Below, piece by piece: positions 42,572 to 52,077 of a DNA stretch of 64,000 nucleotides. Both the position numbers and the translations under genes were made by a program. This stretch comes from Bacteroidota bacterium (lineage in GTDB: Bacteria; Bacteroidota; Bacteroidia; Bacteroidales; FEN-979): contig JAPLDF010000075.1 of assembly GCA_026391835.1 (NCBI GenBank), positions 248,001 through 312,000 on the forward strand, written 5' to 3'. Positions within the stretch are counted from its first letter, which is position 1, and every line of letters begins with the position of its first letter. The notes beneath the pieces are model-generated. The model ran no database searches. It saw only the letters and a program-made list of their open reading frames with translations, and was not told the origin of the DNA.

Positions 42572-45500
42572 ATGAAAAATATCACGTTTATAAATGCCGG
42601 CGCCGGAAGCGGGAAAACTTACAGTCTTACCGATGAACTTTACCGGAGCATCAGCAACAACATCTGCAGGGGCGACGAGGTGTTGCTGACCACCTTTACC
42701 AAAAGGGCTGCCGAAGAGATCAGGCAAAGGGCGCACGCCAAACTGCTGGAGAAGGGCAAAACCGAAGATGCCATCGCGCTGCAGAATGCATATATTGGCA
42801 CCGTCCACTCCGTCGGGTACCGCCTGATTACGAAATTCTGTTACCTGGTCGGTCTTTCCCCAAACATCAAGGAACTCTCCGGCGAGGATACCGACTTCTA
42901 TTTCTCGCAGGCAATATCCGCCATCCCCACCGTTGATGACCTGGATAAGCTGGCACTTCTCTCCGAACGCTTCCAGTTTCAATCCATGGGCGACAACGAC
43001 CACGCCGAATTTGATCCGCAGAAATGGAAAGCGCATGTGCAAACCATCATCAGCGAAGCGAGAAGAAACAGGATAGATGATTTATCGGGAACGGGCGTAA
43101 GCGCCGCCAGGTCGCGGGAATTTATCGGTTCTGTTTTTGGAAATGAACTCACCCCGGCGCTCGATTTTAACCGGGTTGAATCTGACCTGGAGGAGGTGTT
43201 TGCATTTCTCGCGCAACTTCCGGATGCAGCAAACACCGGTCGAAAAAAGAAGGGGCAGGAGTTGAAAACCAGCCTCAACAGCCGGAAAATATCGTATGCC
43301 GCTTTGATCGATATCCATGAGATTGCATCCGACATCCTCAATAAAAAGGATGAGGCAAATGTGCATGCGGCCAGCCTGATCCGGGCAACTGATTCGTTTT
43401 TTCATTCCAAAACCTTCCGCGACGATATGATCGCGTATACGGACCTGGTCTTTAAAATTGCCCGCGAATGCATCACGGCATTTACCGGGTACAAAAGGGA
43501 ACATGGCCTGGTGGATTTTACCGACATGGAGACATTTTTCCTGGAGTTGCTGAACCTTCCCGAAGTGCAGGATGAGTTGAAACACAGCATCAAACTGGTG
43601 ATGGTCGACGAATTCCAGGATTCCAATCCCGTTCAGCTGGCTATTTTTCTGAAGCTGGCTGAATTTGTGGATCAAAGTATCTGGGTGGGCGATCCCAAGC
43701 AGGCCATATACGGGTTCAACGGGTCCGACCCGGTACTTGTAAGCGAACTGTTGAACGTGTTTTATAAACAGAATGAACAACAGCTTAAACTGCGTTTGCT
43801 GAAAAATTCATGGCGATCCAGGGACGACCTGGTAAGCCTCAGCAACAGGATCTTTGAAGAGTGCCTTGCGGACCAGTCATCACCGGTTGTGATTCACAGG
43901 GATGATATCCTCGGTGAGGAGCATTCGTTGCGGCAGTGGATCCAGGAAAAATTTGGCAGCAGCGACCGCATCACCCTGCCGGCAAGGGATACCATCGGGC
44001 TGATATCCACCAGGATTGACAGGGAGCAGGGCTTTACCGGCGAAACCAGCCATCTTGCCCTGAAACACTGGCATTTCCGAAATAATTACAAGGGTTCCGG
44101 GAAGGTGGAACACTTTAACTATTATCTTGCCCGGCGCATCAGGGAGCTGGTTTCCTCAGGCCTCCCTGTCTTTGATAAATCCACGCAGGAAACCCGGGCG
44201 CTCCTGCCTTCGGATATTGCCGTGCTTTGCAGGCTCAACAAGGATGTAAAATCGATCGCGGCGGAACTTATCAGCAATGGACTGGAAGTGGCTGCCGCCA
44301 TTGACGGGTTATCCGCAACGGCCGAATACAGGCTGCTGATCAACATCCTCAACTACATCGCCGATCCTTCAAATTCACTGGCAGTTTCCGAGATCCTCCT
44401 GCTGATCAATGAGAACAATGCGATCACCGCAGAAACATTGATTGAAAAAAGGCTTGATTTTCTATCTGAAGCTCCTGCAAGGAGCAGCGATGCAAAAGAA
44501 TACTATGAGTACATTGCCGGCTGGGGGAAAGATCATGTGTTTATAAGGAAAATGGATGGTTTTGTGGCAAACTCCAGGCATCTTTCGGTGCCCGAACTCA
44601 TAGAGAAAATGGTGGCGGAACTCGAACTCACCAGGCATATCTCTGCCTGGGGACACGCAGAACAGCGGAAGGCGAATATCCAGCAGCTGATATCCTACGC
44701 CCACGCATACGACGACTATTGTGTAAAGCTCAACCTGGCCTCGAGCCTGGCGGGTTTTGTCCAATGGCAGCAATCGGACCGGGAGAAAAACAACCAGGCG
44801 GCCTCAGGCAATCTGAATGCAGTGAATGTGCTCACATATCACAAAGCCAAAGGGCTCGAATGGCCCTGCGTGATCTTATCAGGGTTAGCCTACAATTGCG
44901 AAAGCAAATCAATGCAAAAGGATTTTTTCAACACTTCGGTCAGGAGGTCGGCAGCACTGGACATCGAACTTCCGTTACAAAACCGCTACATCAATTTCAG
45001 CTTCTGGCCGTTCGGGGCGAAGGAATCCATCATGGGCTTTGAAGAAACCATCAGGGCATCCGATGATTACCAGGAGGTCCGCCGGAGAAAAATTGATGAG
45101 ACCAGGCGGTTGCTGTATGTGGGCATGACCCGTGCCCGCGACTACCTGGTCACGACCAGTTTCAAGGAAAAGGAGGCCCGCTGGTTCAACCTGGTCAATG
45201 ACCAGGGGGGCAACTGGAGCATGGAGGGCATGACGAAGGCCATTCCCGGGAACGCGGTCACCGACTTCTTTGGGCACAATATAAAGGTAGATTACCAGGT
45301 TATCGTGGATGAAGGCGTTGAATTTACGGGCGGGTATGAACCTCAGGTGTACAAACCAGGCGGGTACTTTGAAAAGGAGGGGGCGCATTCCCAAGATGAT
45401 CCGAAATTTATCTCCCCCAGCAGGCTGGAGGGCAGTAAGGATGCGAAAGCAGCACTGGTCCATGATTTTAACCACAGGATCAGGACAGGCAATATTGAAA

Positions 45501-45964
45501 ATGAGGCTGTGCTGGGGAATTGCCTGCACGACATCCTTTATCTCTGGCCTGAAAGTCCCGGCGTGTCAAAAATTGAATCAATGATCGCCCGTCACGGGCT
45601 GGCCGGGCAGGCAGATGCTGCAGATGTGTCGAAAGCACTCGGGCAACTGAAAAATTACTTCGGGGCATTGAACCCGGTGAACATCTACAGGGAATTGCCT
45701 TTGCAGATGGGCAGGGATGGACATGTCTACATTGGAACCGCCGACCTGGTGCTGGAGTTCGAGGATACACTCCACCTGTATGACTACAAATCCTATCCCG
45801 GCAACCCGGGAGAGATCACCAACCCGCAAAGCAGCCATTACGCCGGGAGTTATTCCGGGCAACTGGATGCATATGCCGTGATCCTGGAAGCAGCTTTTGG
45901 AAAGAAGGTGAGCAAGAAGTTTATTTGCTACACTGTCCTGGGGAAGATTGTTGAACTTTCTTGA
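42572..45964 (+). CDS. AddA-like UvrD-family helicase-nuclease
   Basis: 1130 aa. All SF1A motifs are visible: Walker A GAGSGKT (10-16), motif Ia TTFTKRAAEEIR, Walker B VDEFQDSN (Asp346/Glu347), motif III WVGDPKQAIYGFNG, motif IV NSWRS, motif V LTYHKAKGLEWPCVIL, and motif VI LYVGMTRARDYL. The C-terminal RecB-type nuclease follows GNCLHDIL, with Asp1058 (GTADLVLE), Asp1071 and Lys1073 (YDYKSY), then the SGQLDAYA helix. 3'-5' ssDNA translocation and end resection as a heterodimer with the preceding gene is expected. Housekeeping recombination repair is the simplest role; RecBCD/AddAB also degrade phage DNA. Confidence 0.88.
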   Translation: MKNITFINAGAGSGKTYSLTDELYRSISNNICRGDEVLLTTFTKRAAEEIRQRAHAKLLEKGKTEDAIALQNAYIGTVHSVGYRLITKFCYLVGLSPNIKELSGEDTDFYFSQAISAIPTVDDLDKLALLSERFQFQSMGDNDHAEFDPQKWKAHVQTIISEARRNRIDDLSGTGVSAARSREFIGSVFGNELTPALDFNRVESDLEEVFAFLAQLPDAANTGRKKKGQELKTSLNSRKISYAALIDIHEIASDILNKKDEANVHAASLIRATDSFFHSKTFRDDMIAYTDLVFKIARECITAFTGYKREHGLVDFTDMETFFLELLNLPEVQDELKHSIKLVMVDEFQDSNPVQLAIFLKLAEFVDQSIWVGDPKQAIYGFNGSDPVLVSELLNVFYKQNEQQLKLRLLKNSWRSRDDLVSLSNRIFEECLADQSSPVVIHRDDILGEEHSLRQWIQEKFGSSDRITLPARDTIGLISTRIDREQGFTGETSHLALKHWHFRNNYKGSGKVEHFNYYLARRIRELVSSGLPVFDKSTQETRALLPSDIAVLCRLNKDVKSIAAELISNGLEVAAAIDGLSATAEYRLLINILNYIADPSNSLAVSEILLLINENNAITAETLIEKRLDFLSEAPARSSDAKEYYEYIAGWGKDHVFIRKMDGFVANSRHLSVPELIEKMVAELELTRHISAWGHAEQRKANIQQLISYAHAYDDYCVKLNLASSLAGFVQWQQSDREKNNQAASGNLNAVNVLTYHKAKGLEWPCVILSGLAYNCESKSMQKDFFNTSVRRSAALDIELPLQNRYINFSFWPFGAKESIMGFEETIRASDDYQEVRRRKIDETRRLLYVGMTRARDYLVTTSFKEKEARWFNLVNDQGGNWSMEGMTKAIPGNAVTDFFGHNIKVDYQVIVDEGVEFTGGYEPQVYKPGGYFEKEGAHSQDDPKFISPSRLEGSKDAKAALVHDFNHRIRTGNIENEAVLGNCLHDILYLWPESPGVSKIESMIARHGLAGQADAADVSKALGQLKNYFGALNPVNIYRELPLQMGRDGHVYIGTADLVLEFEDTLHLYDYKSYPGNPGEITNPQSSHYAGSYSGQLDAYAVILEAAFGKKVSKKFICYTVLGKIVELS

Positions 45965-46101
45965 AGTTATAACAAGATTATTAGGTATATCTATGTTTTA
46001 AAGGAGACGTCCCTTGAAGGCTGCTCTTAATACACATCTTTTCCTGTTTTAATTGTTTGTTATTATTAACAGATTCAATAAAAGTATGTTTAATAAATAG
46101 T

Positions 46102-46283
46102 TACACAGAGGACCACAGAGAAATCACCGGGAAACACAGAGAAAAAAACAGGGAATGTTACCAGGATTGTTGAGGAATCTACCAAATTTTCGATGACGGT
46201 TAAATATTATTACCGGTTCACGAAAAACGATTACAGAAAAAACTCAATGGTCCTCCGTGACTTCTCTGTGGATCTCCGTGTAA
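46102..46283. repeat. Inverted-repeat element (ACACAGAG family), 182 bp
   Basis: Left end TTACACAGAGGACCACAGAG and right end CTCTGTGGATCTCCGTGTAA are imperfect inverses around about 140 bp of AT-rich sequence with no open frame. It fills much of the 423-nt gap before the hypothetical gene; the rest of that gap shows nothing recognisable. Same architecture as the CACGAAGG cassettes but without a gene. Confidence 0.65.
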
Positions 46284-46387
46284 TAAAAAGATGCCTATAA
46301 AGCGCAGCTTTGAAGGGAAGGATTGGGGGGAGGTCATTAAAAAACAGAAATTTGATAAAAAATTAAACAATCATTAAAAAATTCTGA

Positions 46388-46885
46388 ATGATGGCAGCGA
46401 ATGAAGAAATATACAATCGGTTTATTGAAAAATATCCCGTTGCAGAACTTCACCGCCAGGAATACCTGGAGGAGGCCATCCGTGAATTTCTGCTTACCCG
46501 TTACAAAATCAGGATTGCAAGAGCCAGGTATGAAGGGCGGTTGTTTCCCGAGTTGCTGATCGTTGAAACGACATGCAACATATTCGGCTATTTATATGTT
46601 CAACACCACTCCGACAACGAATTCAGCCTGGTCCAAAAAACGGAATTTGACCGTATCGCAAGGGAACGCATCAAGGTTTGCTATGCAGAACTTGGCAGGC
46701 CGGTGTTTTTTCTTCACCTGTTTTCCGGGAACGACCGTCCAGGTATTTACTTCATGACCTCGGAACAAATCCAGGACATACTTCTGCGAAAACTGGAAGT
46801 GGGCGACACGACGCCTTTTTATCCTGAAAAAGGAATGATGGGAGAATTTGACGAATTCATCAGGATCGTAAAAGGCCGCAATTAA
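46388..46885 (+). CDS. Hypothetical protein, 165 aa
   Basis: Two adjacent ATGs at 46388 and 46391. A soluble mixed alpha/beta protein, acidic and basic residues balanced, no signal peptide or TM. A beta-strand pattern (PELLIVETTCNIFGYLYV, then PVFFLHLFSG) is preceded by a helical N-terminus; a C-terminal helix follows (GEFDEFIRIVKG). I do not recognise a family. The base composition matches the surrounding chromosome. It converges on the methyltransferase gene with 20 nt between the stops. A nuclease-like fold cannot be ruled out but no catalytic motif is clear. Confidence 0.7.
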   Translation: MMAANEEIYNRFIEKYPVAELHRQEYLEEAIREFLLTRYKIRIARARYEGRLFPELLIVETTCNIFGYLYVQHHSDNEFSLVQKTEFDRIARERIKVCYAELGRPVFFLHLFSGNDRPGIYFMTSEQIQDILLRKLEVGDTTPFYPEKGMMGEFDEFIRIVKGRN

Positions 46886-46905
46886 TTCACGTTAAATCGT
46901 TCTTC

Positions 46906-47688
46906 TCAGGCAGGGTTTCCAATGTTTCTGATCCTGGTTTCTGCAGTTTTAAGGTAGCCGGCGTTCGTGTCATAACCGATGTAATGCCGGCGCAGTTTTT
47001 TTGCGGCAACCGCGGTTGTGCCACTCCCGATAAACGGGTCCAGCACGACATCACCCGGGTTCGTCCCGGTTTTTAAAATCCGTTCGACCAGCTCCTCGGG
47101 GTATTGCGCAGGATGGCCGGTCCGTTCAGGGGAATTCCCGCTGACAATTGACATTTTCCAGACATCAGAGGGGTTTTTCAGCTGGCTTTTATACCGTTCG
47201 GGGCGGTAATTGAGGGCCGGGATCTTGACATCTTCCAGGTTGAAGGTATAGTTCTTTTTGTGCTTCGTAAAAAAGAACACATGCTCATATCTTGAGCAGA
47301 ACCTGATATTTGTGGTTCCACCCCAATCAAAATTCCAGATGATGATGTTCTTCAGGAACATATCCCCGAAATAATCCATGATCCAGAAAGGAGGCACGAC
47401 CTGGTCGTTGAGGTACCTGTTTTTGATATTGACCCACATCTGCCCTTCGTCTTTCAATACCCGCTTCGACTCGCTGAATACATTTCCCAGCATGGCCCTG
47501 TAGGCCTCCTCCGTCATTGCATCATCATATTTTATATCCTTGGAACCGACAATTTTCCGGTCCTCCCACTTGTTGCCATAGATGGTGCCAATGTTGTACG
47601 GGGGTGAAGTAACCACCAGGTCAATTGACCTGTCCGGTATATCGGACATTGATTCGCTGCTCTTGTTATAGATGATGTCTAACTTCAT
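46906..47688 (-). CDS. DNA methyltransferase (N4-cytosine/N6-adenine, beta type)
   Basis: 260 aa. Motif IV TSPPYN (27-32) precedes motif I DPFIGSGTT (217-225), the order of the beta class; GYDTNAGYL after motif I binds S-adenosylmethionine. The centre carries WDFG-like NFDWGGTTNIRF and the target-recognition region. TSPPY is commoner in N4-cytosine enzymes but also occurs in N6-adenine ones, so the base is open. GC-richer than the DUF262 genes upstream on the same strand. It has its own -7-like box (TACATTTG, 47717-47710), so it may be an orphan or chromosomal enzyme rather than a fixed partner of the DUF262 pair. Confidence 0.88.
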   Translation of the reverse strand: MKLDIIYNKSSESMSDIPDRSIDLVVTSPPYNIGTIYGNKWEDRKIVGSKDIKYDDAMTEEAYRAMLGNVFSESKRVLKDEGQMWVNIKNRYLNDQVVPPFWIMDYFGDMFLKNIIIWNFDWGGTTNIRFCSRYEHVFFFTKHKKNYTFNLEDVKIPALNYRPERYKSQLKNPSDVWKMSIVSGNSPERTGHPAQYPEELVERILKTGTNPGDVVLDPFIGSGTTAVAAKKLRRHYIGYDTNAGYLKTAETRIRNIGNPA

Positions 47689-47709
47689 TTATTCCTAGTT
47701 GGTGGTATA

Positions 47710-47717
47710 CAAATGTA
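47710..47717 (-). promoter_or_regulatory. -7-like box of the methyltransferase gene
   Basis: TACATTTG on the minus strand, 21 nt upstream of ATG 47688, matches TAnnTTTG. A TTG occurs 25 nt farther upstream, longer than usual, so only the -7 part is supported. Confidence 0.4.
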
Positions 47718-47777
47718 GGCCAGATGAAGTTGATTTTGATTGCAAGAGATACTCCATTTTGTAACATGACGGTTTGG

Positions 47778-50054
47778 TTAGATCAAACTGGCACAAATCT
47801 TTTTGATAATATTTACCGTATTGAAAGGATCTGAATCACATTGTTTGAAAAAGGAGCCGTCTTTAATATCAAAACTTTGAATCAGGATGTTATGAATTGC
47901 AACTGGCAAATCCTTTTGGCTTTTGAAAACAAGCTGATATGTGTTTTCTTCATAATAAATATCTATTTTACATTCGTTATTACCTGCAATCTTCCATTTA
48001 TCAATGACAGCGCATGATAATTCATCATTTCCAGTACCATCATAATGCCAATTCGTCATAAATGGTAAGAATTCGTTTTCCCTCTTTTCTAAAAACTGCA
48101 AATAAAAGATGAATGTAAACAGTTCCTTGTAATATCCTCTTTTACTGATTTTACTTAAAAGTAAAATGTCCGTTTCTGATTCCCACCTGATCTGACCTTT
48201 TTCGCAATATTGAAACGGATGCGGGTATTTGATAATACCTTCACGCCAGTCGTCGACCGAACTTTCTTCAATGATTTTTACCAGTCCTGTTTTTTCATTC
48301 CCTGCTTGTAAGCGCGCGAATATGTTTTTTATTAATTCAGACTTCCCTGTATCTTTAAATACTTTTGTCCTCCATTCATCCCGGAATTTACAAAAGCTGT
48401 AATTGCTGTTGACAGGAATCAAATAGTCACCTTCTGATAGCAATGCTCTGTGGAAAATGAAATCGTGATCCATTATGAGGCCTTTCTCTTCATCGAAAAT
48501 TGTCATCGCTTTTTGTGAATATTCATCAAAAAGGTTCGAATCATAGGCTGTGCCTGTTTTTGAAAATTCCAAAATGAAACTTATCTGGCCAGCGAAATAC
48601 TTATGGTTTTCAATTTGAACCAATTTATTTTCCCAGGTTTTGTCGGAATTAATTAAACTTGCCTTCAGCTTTTCTTCGTTCACCTGGTAGCCATCAAAGC
48701 CAGTCAATTTTAATTGATCATCCTGTAGAAATGCTAAAACATTCAAAGATTTAATCAATTCATTAACTGAAACTATGACGTTTGTCAAGTTTGATGCATT
48801 AATGTCTGTATTTGCTGTTAAATTCCGCAGTACCCTGAAAAATCTTTTAAATTCAAAATCATTAAAATCAGCTTTATTTTTAATTGTCCAATAGAATAGC
48901 CCATAGAATAGAACCCTGTCAGAAAATGTTGGCTTTTGAATAAATTGAAGAAAGAGATTTTCAGCCCCATCTTTCCAAAACGAGACCTCTTTAAGTAAAC
49001 CAATTATTTTCGCATCGTTTTCTGAGTAATAATCTAAAAATGAAACAATGTCGTCAAATAGTTGAAATGTTTGACTGCTGAACATTATCGCGGAAAACTC
49101 ATCGTTGGAGATGTATTTTGAGTAATCAGTCAAATAAGTAATGGTGTTCTCATAAATCTTTTTTGCTTTCTCCAAGTCCGCCTGTTGATGATTTTCGTCA
49201 AATCCATTCGCAACAAATTGAAATAAGGCCATTCCTTTAAAGAAATTCATCATTTCTTCATCAATCGAAAAATCACCATTATCATTGTTCCAAAATAAGT
49301 CAGTCCAGGTGGTATCCAACTGAGATGACCAATGTCCCTTTTTTATTATACCAAATGAATCATTTTCAAGTTGTTCATCCAGCCAAGCTTTGAAATTTTC
49401 GAAATCGGACAACCCTTTTCCTCTCGCATTCATTTTTACATAAAGTTCATCGGTCAATTGGAAATTGTTTAATGGCAGGAATTCAAAGGTAATGGGCGAT
49501 TCTGTTGTAAGAGAGTACCAATGCCCGGCTTTATTTTTGAACTTCTCATGAATGGCATCAATCATGGTTAACATTGCATTTACTGTCGGATCCTTTTTCC
49601 AACTGGAATAAAACCATGTTTTATCAATAATCTCTTTTGATAAGGTTTCTGTTTCTGGCAGAACCTCGATGCTGTTTGTAATTAAAGCCTTACAGAATCT
49701 CCCTGAACTTAATCTCGTTTCGTAGGTAAATTTTAATAATATTTCTTTGTTATCGTCATTCAGGTTTGTAGAAATTGTAGCCAAGTACCAGTGAAGCAAA
49801 AACAATGTGGTTAGTCTTTGTTGACCGTCCAATGGTATTATAATCTGGCCCTTTATGGAACCATATACGAAATCCAGGTTAACCTTACTGTTTGATCGTT
49901 CCAAGGCCTGGTTAAAGGCCTCAAGAATATTCTTCCTTATTATTTCTGTTTTTTTATCCTTTCGTCCCTGGGCATAATCTCGCTGGATTTTAGGAATAAT
50001 GATTTGATATTTGGTCAGAAATTGCCAAAAAGCATAAGTTTGAGTGTTTGCCAT
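47778..50054 (-). CDS. DUF262-domain protein (GmrS/ParB-like NTPase-type)
   Basis: 758 aa, AT-rich. The N-terminal DUF262 signature is complete: IPKIQRDYAQGR (20-31) and LDGQQRLTTL (75-83), which in characterised GmrSD/BrxU and Ssp-type proteins forms a ParB/Srx-like nucleotide-binding site that drives DNA cleavage. The large remainder is helical with no HNH/DUF1524 motif that I can see, in contrast to the gene upstream. The start ATG 50054 follows the stop of the DUF1524-containing gene by 1 nt (TAA-A-ATG), so the two are translationally linked. A two-component anti-phage or modification-dependent restriction role is inferred. Confidence 0.88.
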   Translation of the reverse strand: MANTQTYAFWQFLTKYQIIIPKIQRDYAQGRKDKKTEIIRKNILEAFNQALERSNSKVNLDFVYGSIKGQIIIPLDGQQRLTTLFLLHWYLATISTNLNDDNKEILLKFTYETRLSSGRFCKALITNSIEVLPETETLSKEIIDKTWFYSSWKKDPTVNAMLTMIDAIHEKFKNKAGHWYSLTTESPITFEFLPLNNFQLTDELYVKMNARGKGLSDFENFKAWLDEQLENDSFGIIKKGHWSSQLDTTWTDLFWNNDNGDFSIDEEMMNFFKGMALFQFVANGFDENHQQADLEKAKKIYENTITYLTDYSKYISNDEFSAIMFSSQTFQLFDDIVSFLDYYSENDAKIIGLLKEVSFWKDGAENLFLQFIQKPTFSDRVLFYGLFYWTIKNKADFNDFEFKRFFRVLRNLTANTDINASNLTNVIVSVNELIKSLNVLAFLQDDQLKLTGFDGYQVNEEKLKASLINSDKTWENKLVQIENHKYFAGQISFILEFSKTGTAYDSNLFDEYSQKAMTIFDEEKGLIMDHDFIFHRALLSEGDYLIPVNSNYSFCKFRDEWRTKVFKDTGKSELIKNIFARLQAGNEKTGLVKIIEESSVDDWREGIIKYPHPFQYCEKGQIRWESETDILLLSKISKRGYYKELFTFIFYLQFLEKRENEFLPFMTNWHYDGTGNDELSCAVIDKWKIAGNNECKIDIYYEENTYQLVFKSQKDLPVAIHNILIQSFDIKDGSFFKQCDSDPFNTVNIIKKICASLI

Positions 50055-50055
50055 T

Positions 50056-51771
50056 TTAGTTAATGTTTGGTTTTGTGATTTCCAGCATGGTTTTCATTTC
50101 TTTGATGTACTCGTTCCGATCTTGCTCGCTCCAAAAAAACAACTGGCTTGGGTTTTCTGAATAGTACTTCAGGAATACGTTTCTTGTACATATCGGAATA
50201 AACTCACCAGTTATCTCTTTTTGGATAATTAATCCTCTTTTTACTATAAAAATATTATTGCTCAGTGCGCTGTTTGTTCCTCCATCCAGCAGCGCAAGGT
50301 TGCTCAAATCATGCATTTCGGAATCATCCTTATTGTCTCCTGAAACTTTTATGATCTCATTGAAAAGCGATTGGAATACTTCATTTTTAAGGCTATCATT
50401 ATTTTCAGCGTTGATCTTTTGAATTACCTCTTTAACACCATATTTATCCTGGATCAATTCCAGGCCTTTTTTTGCTTCATTTAGCCAGGCTTTCCATTGT
50501 TCCTTTGTGTTTAGCCCCTTTGAATTTTGGGCATGAATGTGTTCAATACTCCATTGGGTGGTTTTGAATTTTTGGAATGGGAATCTGACAAAATACCGGT
50601 CATCAGACTGGGTTTGTATCGTGGTCTTGATATTGAACAGGAGTAATACTTTCAAAGCCATGTCAGAACCGTATTTAATCTCCTCGAAAATTTCATTGAA
50701 AATATGTATTTCACTCAGTATGGTTTTTTTAAATAGGCTTGTGCTTGTTGATTTATAATATTTTTTAGTCAATTCTTTAAGTTTGTTTTTTCCGGAAGTT
50801 GCAACAAGATAACCGATTAAATGGTACAATTCCCGGTCATTGAACCAGTCTTGCAGTAAATAATATCTTTCAGTTATTTCCTGCCAATATTGATTAATTG
50901 TTTTTTTACCTTTATTTTCATAATAATGTCTGAATGAAAACAGATGGTCAGCTTTTTTATCTTCCCTGTCTTTTTCAGATAACAAATCAAAAAGCAGGTC
51001 AATTCTGGTCATGGAATATGAATTGCTATCTGACATGAAATACCAAAATTCGTCATTTTGTAAAGCATACTCTATGCTATCCCATTCCAATGCGATTTCA
51101 TTTTTTTTACTATCATTGATATCTTTATTTGATAAAAATAACGCTTTAATGAGTTCAGAATTGGTAAGCGGAATTTTTCCCATGTTTATTCTTGCAAATA
51201 CTTCCTGGGGTTTTATGACCCTGGTTTCGATTATTTCATACCAGATAACCTTTGTGTTTTGAATGAGCTTTTTCCAAAAAGTATCCTTATCAACAGTGTT
51301 CTTCAAAAACCAATCTTTTATAGAATTATATGCAATGAAGAAATGATAATTGTCTATGTTGTTTATGTCTCTATGCAAATCTTTAAATTTCCCCCAATCC
51401 TGATCCTTGATTAAGTTAGTGGCCACATTGTTAGATAAAAAGTCTGCACTTTTTTCTCTTGTTCGATAGTCAATTTCATATTTTTCCTTTTCGAGGTAGG
51501 ATAAAATGATAAAAATCGTAGTCATTCTTTGCTGACCATCAATCAGTTCAATTCTGTTGTTTTCAACCCTTTTTACAACAATAGGTTGCAGACAATAGAA
51601 TTCATCTCCAATTGGTCTAAAATCGTTTATGTCATTTAATAAGTCAACAACCTGGAGCCGGTCCCACTTATATCCTCTTTGATAGGAATCAACAAAAAAC
51701 ATAAAATCATCACGTTTCATTTCCTTGATAATTTCACCAATTGTTTTTAATACCAATATATTTTCTTCCAT
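50056..51771 (-). CDS. DUF262-DUF1524 protein (GmrSD-type restriction endonuclease-like)
   Basis: 571 aa, AT-rich. DUF262: YQRGYKW (30-36) and DGQQRMTTI (78-86). An FARINMGKIPLTNSELIK motif (about 190-210) is the conserved middle helix. C-terminal HNH of the DUF1524 kind: IEHIHAQN near 410 and DLSNLALLDGGTNSALSN near 489. The family cleaves modified phage DNA (GmrSD: glucosylated hydroxymethylcytosine) in an NTP-dependent way. First gene of the pair. The small ORF at 51783 ends 11 nt upstream. Full-length and uninterrupted, so probably active. Base composition differs sharply from sbcC and the AddAB-like genes, which points to horizontal acquisition. Confidence 0.9.
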   Translation of the reverse strand: MEENILVLKTIGEIIKEMKRDDFMFFVDSYQRGYKWDRLQVVDLLNDINDFRPIGDEFYCLQPIVVKRVENNRIELIDGQQRMTTIFIILSYLEKEKYEIDYRTREKSADFLSNNVATNLIKDQDWGKFKDLHRDINNIDNYHFFIAYNSIKDWFLKNTVDKDTFWKKLIQNTKVIWYEIIETRVIKPQEVFARINMGKIPLTNSELIKALFLSNKDINDSKKNEIALEWDSIEYALQNDEFWYFMSDSNSYSMTRIDLLFDLLSEKDREDKKADHLFSFRHYYENKGKKTINQYWQEITERYYLLQDWFNDRELYHLIGYLVATSGKNKLKELTKKYYKSTSTSLFKKTILSEIHIFNEIFEEIKYGSDMALKVLLLFNIKTTIQTQSDDRYFVRFPFQKFKTTQWSIEHIHAQNSKGLNTKEQWKAWLNEAKKGLELIQDKYGVKEVIQKINAENNDSLKNEVFQSLFNEIIKVSGDNKDDSEMHDLSNLALLDGGTNSALSNNIFIVKRGLIIQKEITGEFIPICTRNVFLKYYSENPSQLFFWSEQDRNEYIKEMKTMLEITKPNIN

Positions 51772-51782
51772 TGTGTTAATAA

Positions 51783-51992
51783 TTAAAGTGTTTGTATTAG
51801 TCGACTCATTGCTGTGGTTCCGATGTAAACCCGTGCTGAGCGGTATTCAAAACCGTCATCGGTTGTCATAAACATTTTATGGGGAAAGGTGGTCATTTTC
51901 AATGATTCATCTTGAGGTTCGCAAGCTATTGCGGCAGAGCAAATCGGGTGTATGACAGGGTTGTTGTCATACTCCATTGCGATTGTTTCCAT
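51783..51992 (-). CDS. Doubtful small ORF upstream of the DUF262 pair
   Basis: 69 aa from ATG 51992 (ATG 51977 also possible). No recognised family, no TM, no signal peptide. Its position, 11 nt before the DUF1524 gene and on the same strand, is the only argument for a real gene, for instance a small regulator or a remnant. Composition is intermediate. Confidence 0.3.
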   Translation of the reverse strand: METIAMEYDNNPVIHPICSAAIACEPQDESLKMTTFPHKMFMTTDDGFEYRSARVYIGTTAMSRLIQTL

Positions 51993-52077
51993 GGACCGGA
52001 ATTAGAGGGCAATTTAGGGAAAAAATCAATATTCCTGAGATAAAACATGCTTTGTCCAGAAATTATTACACTGGTAT

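Noticed and set aside
39846-45964. AddB/AddA-like pair as a novel defence system
   Set aside because: All motifs fit standard AddAB end-resection enzymes; composition is native, so a housekeeping role is simpler.
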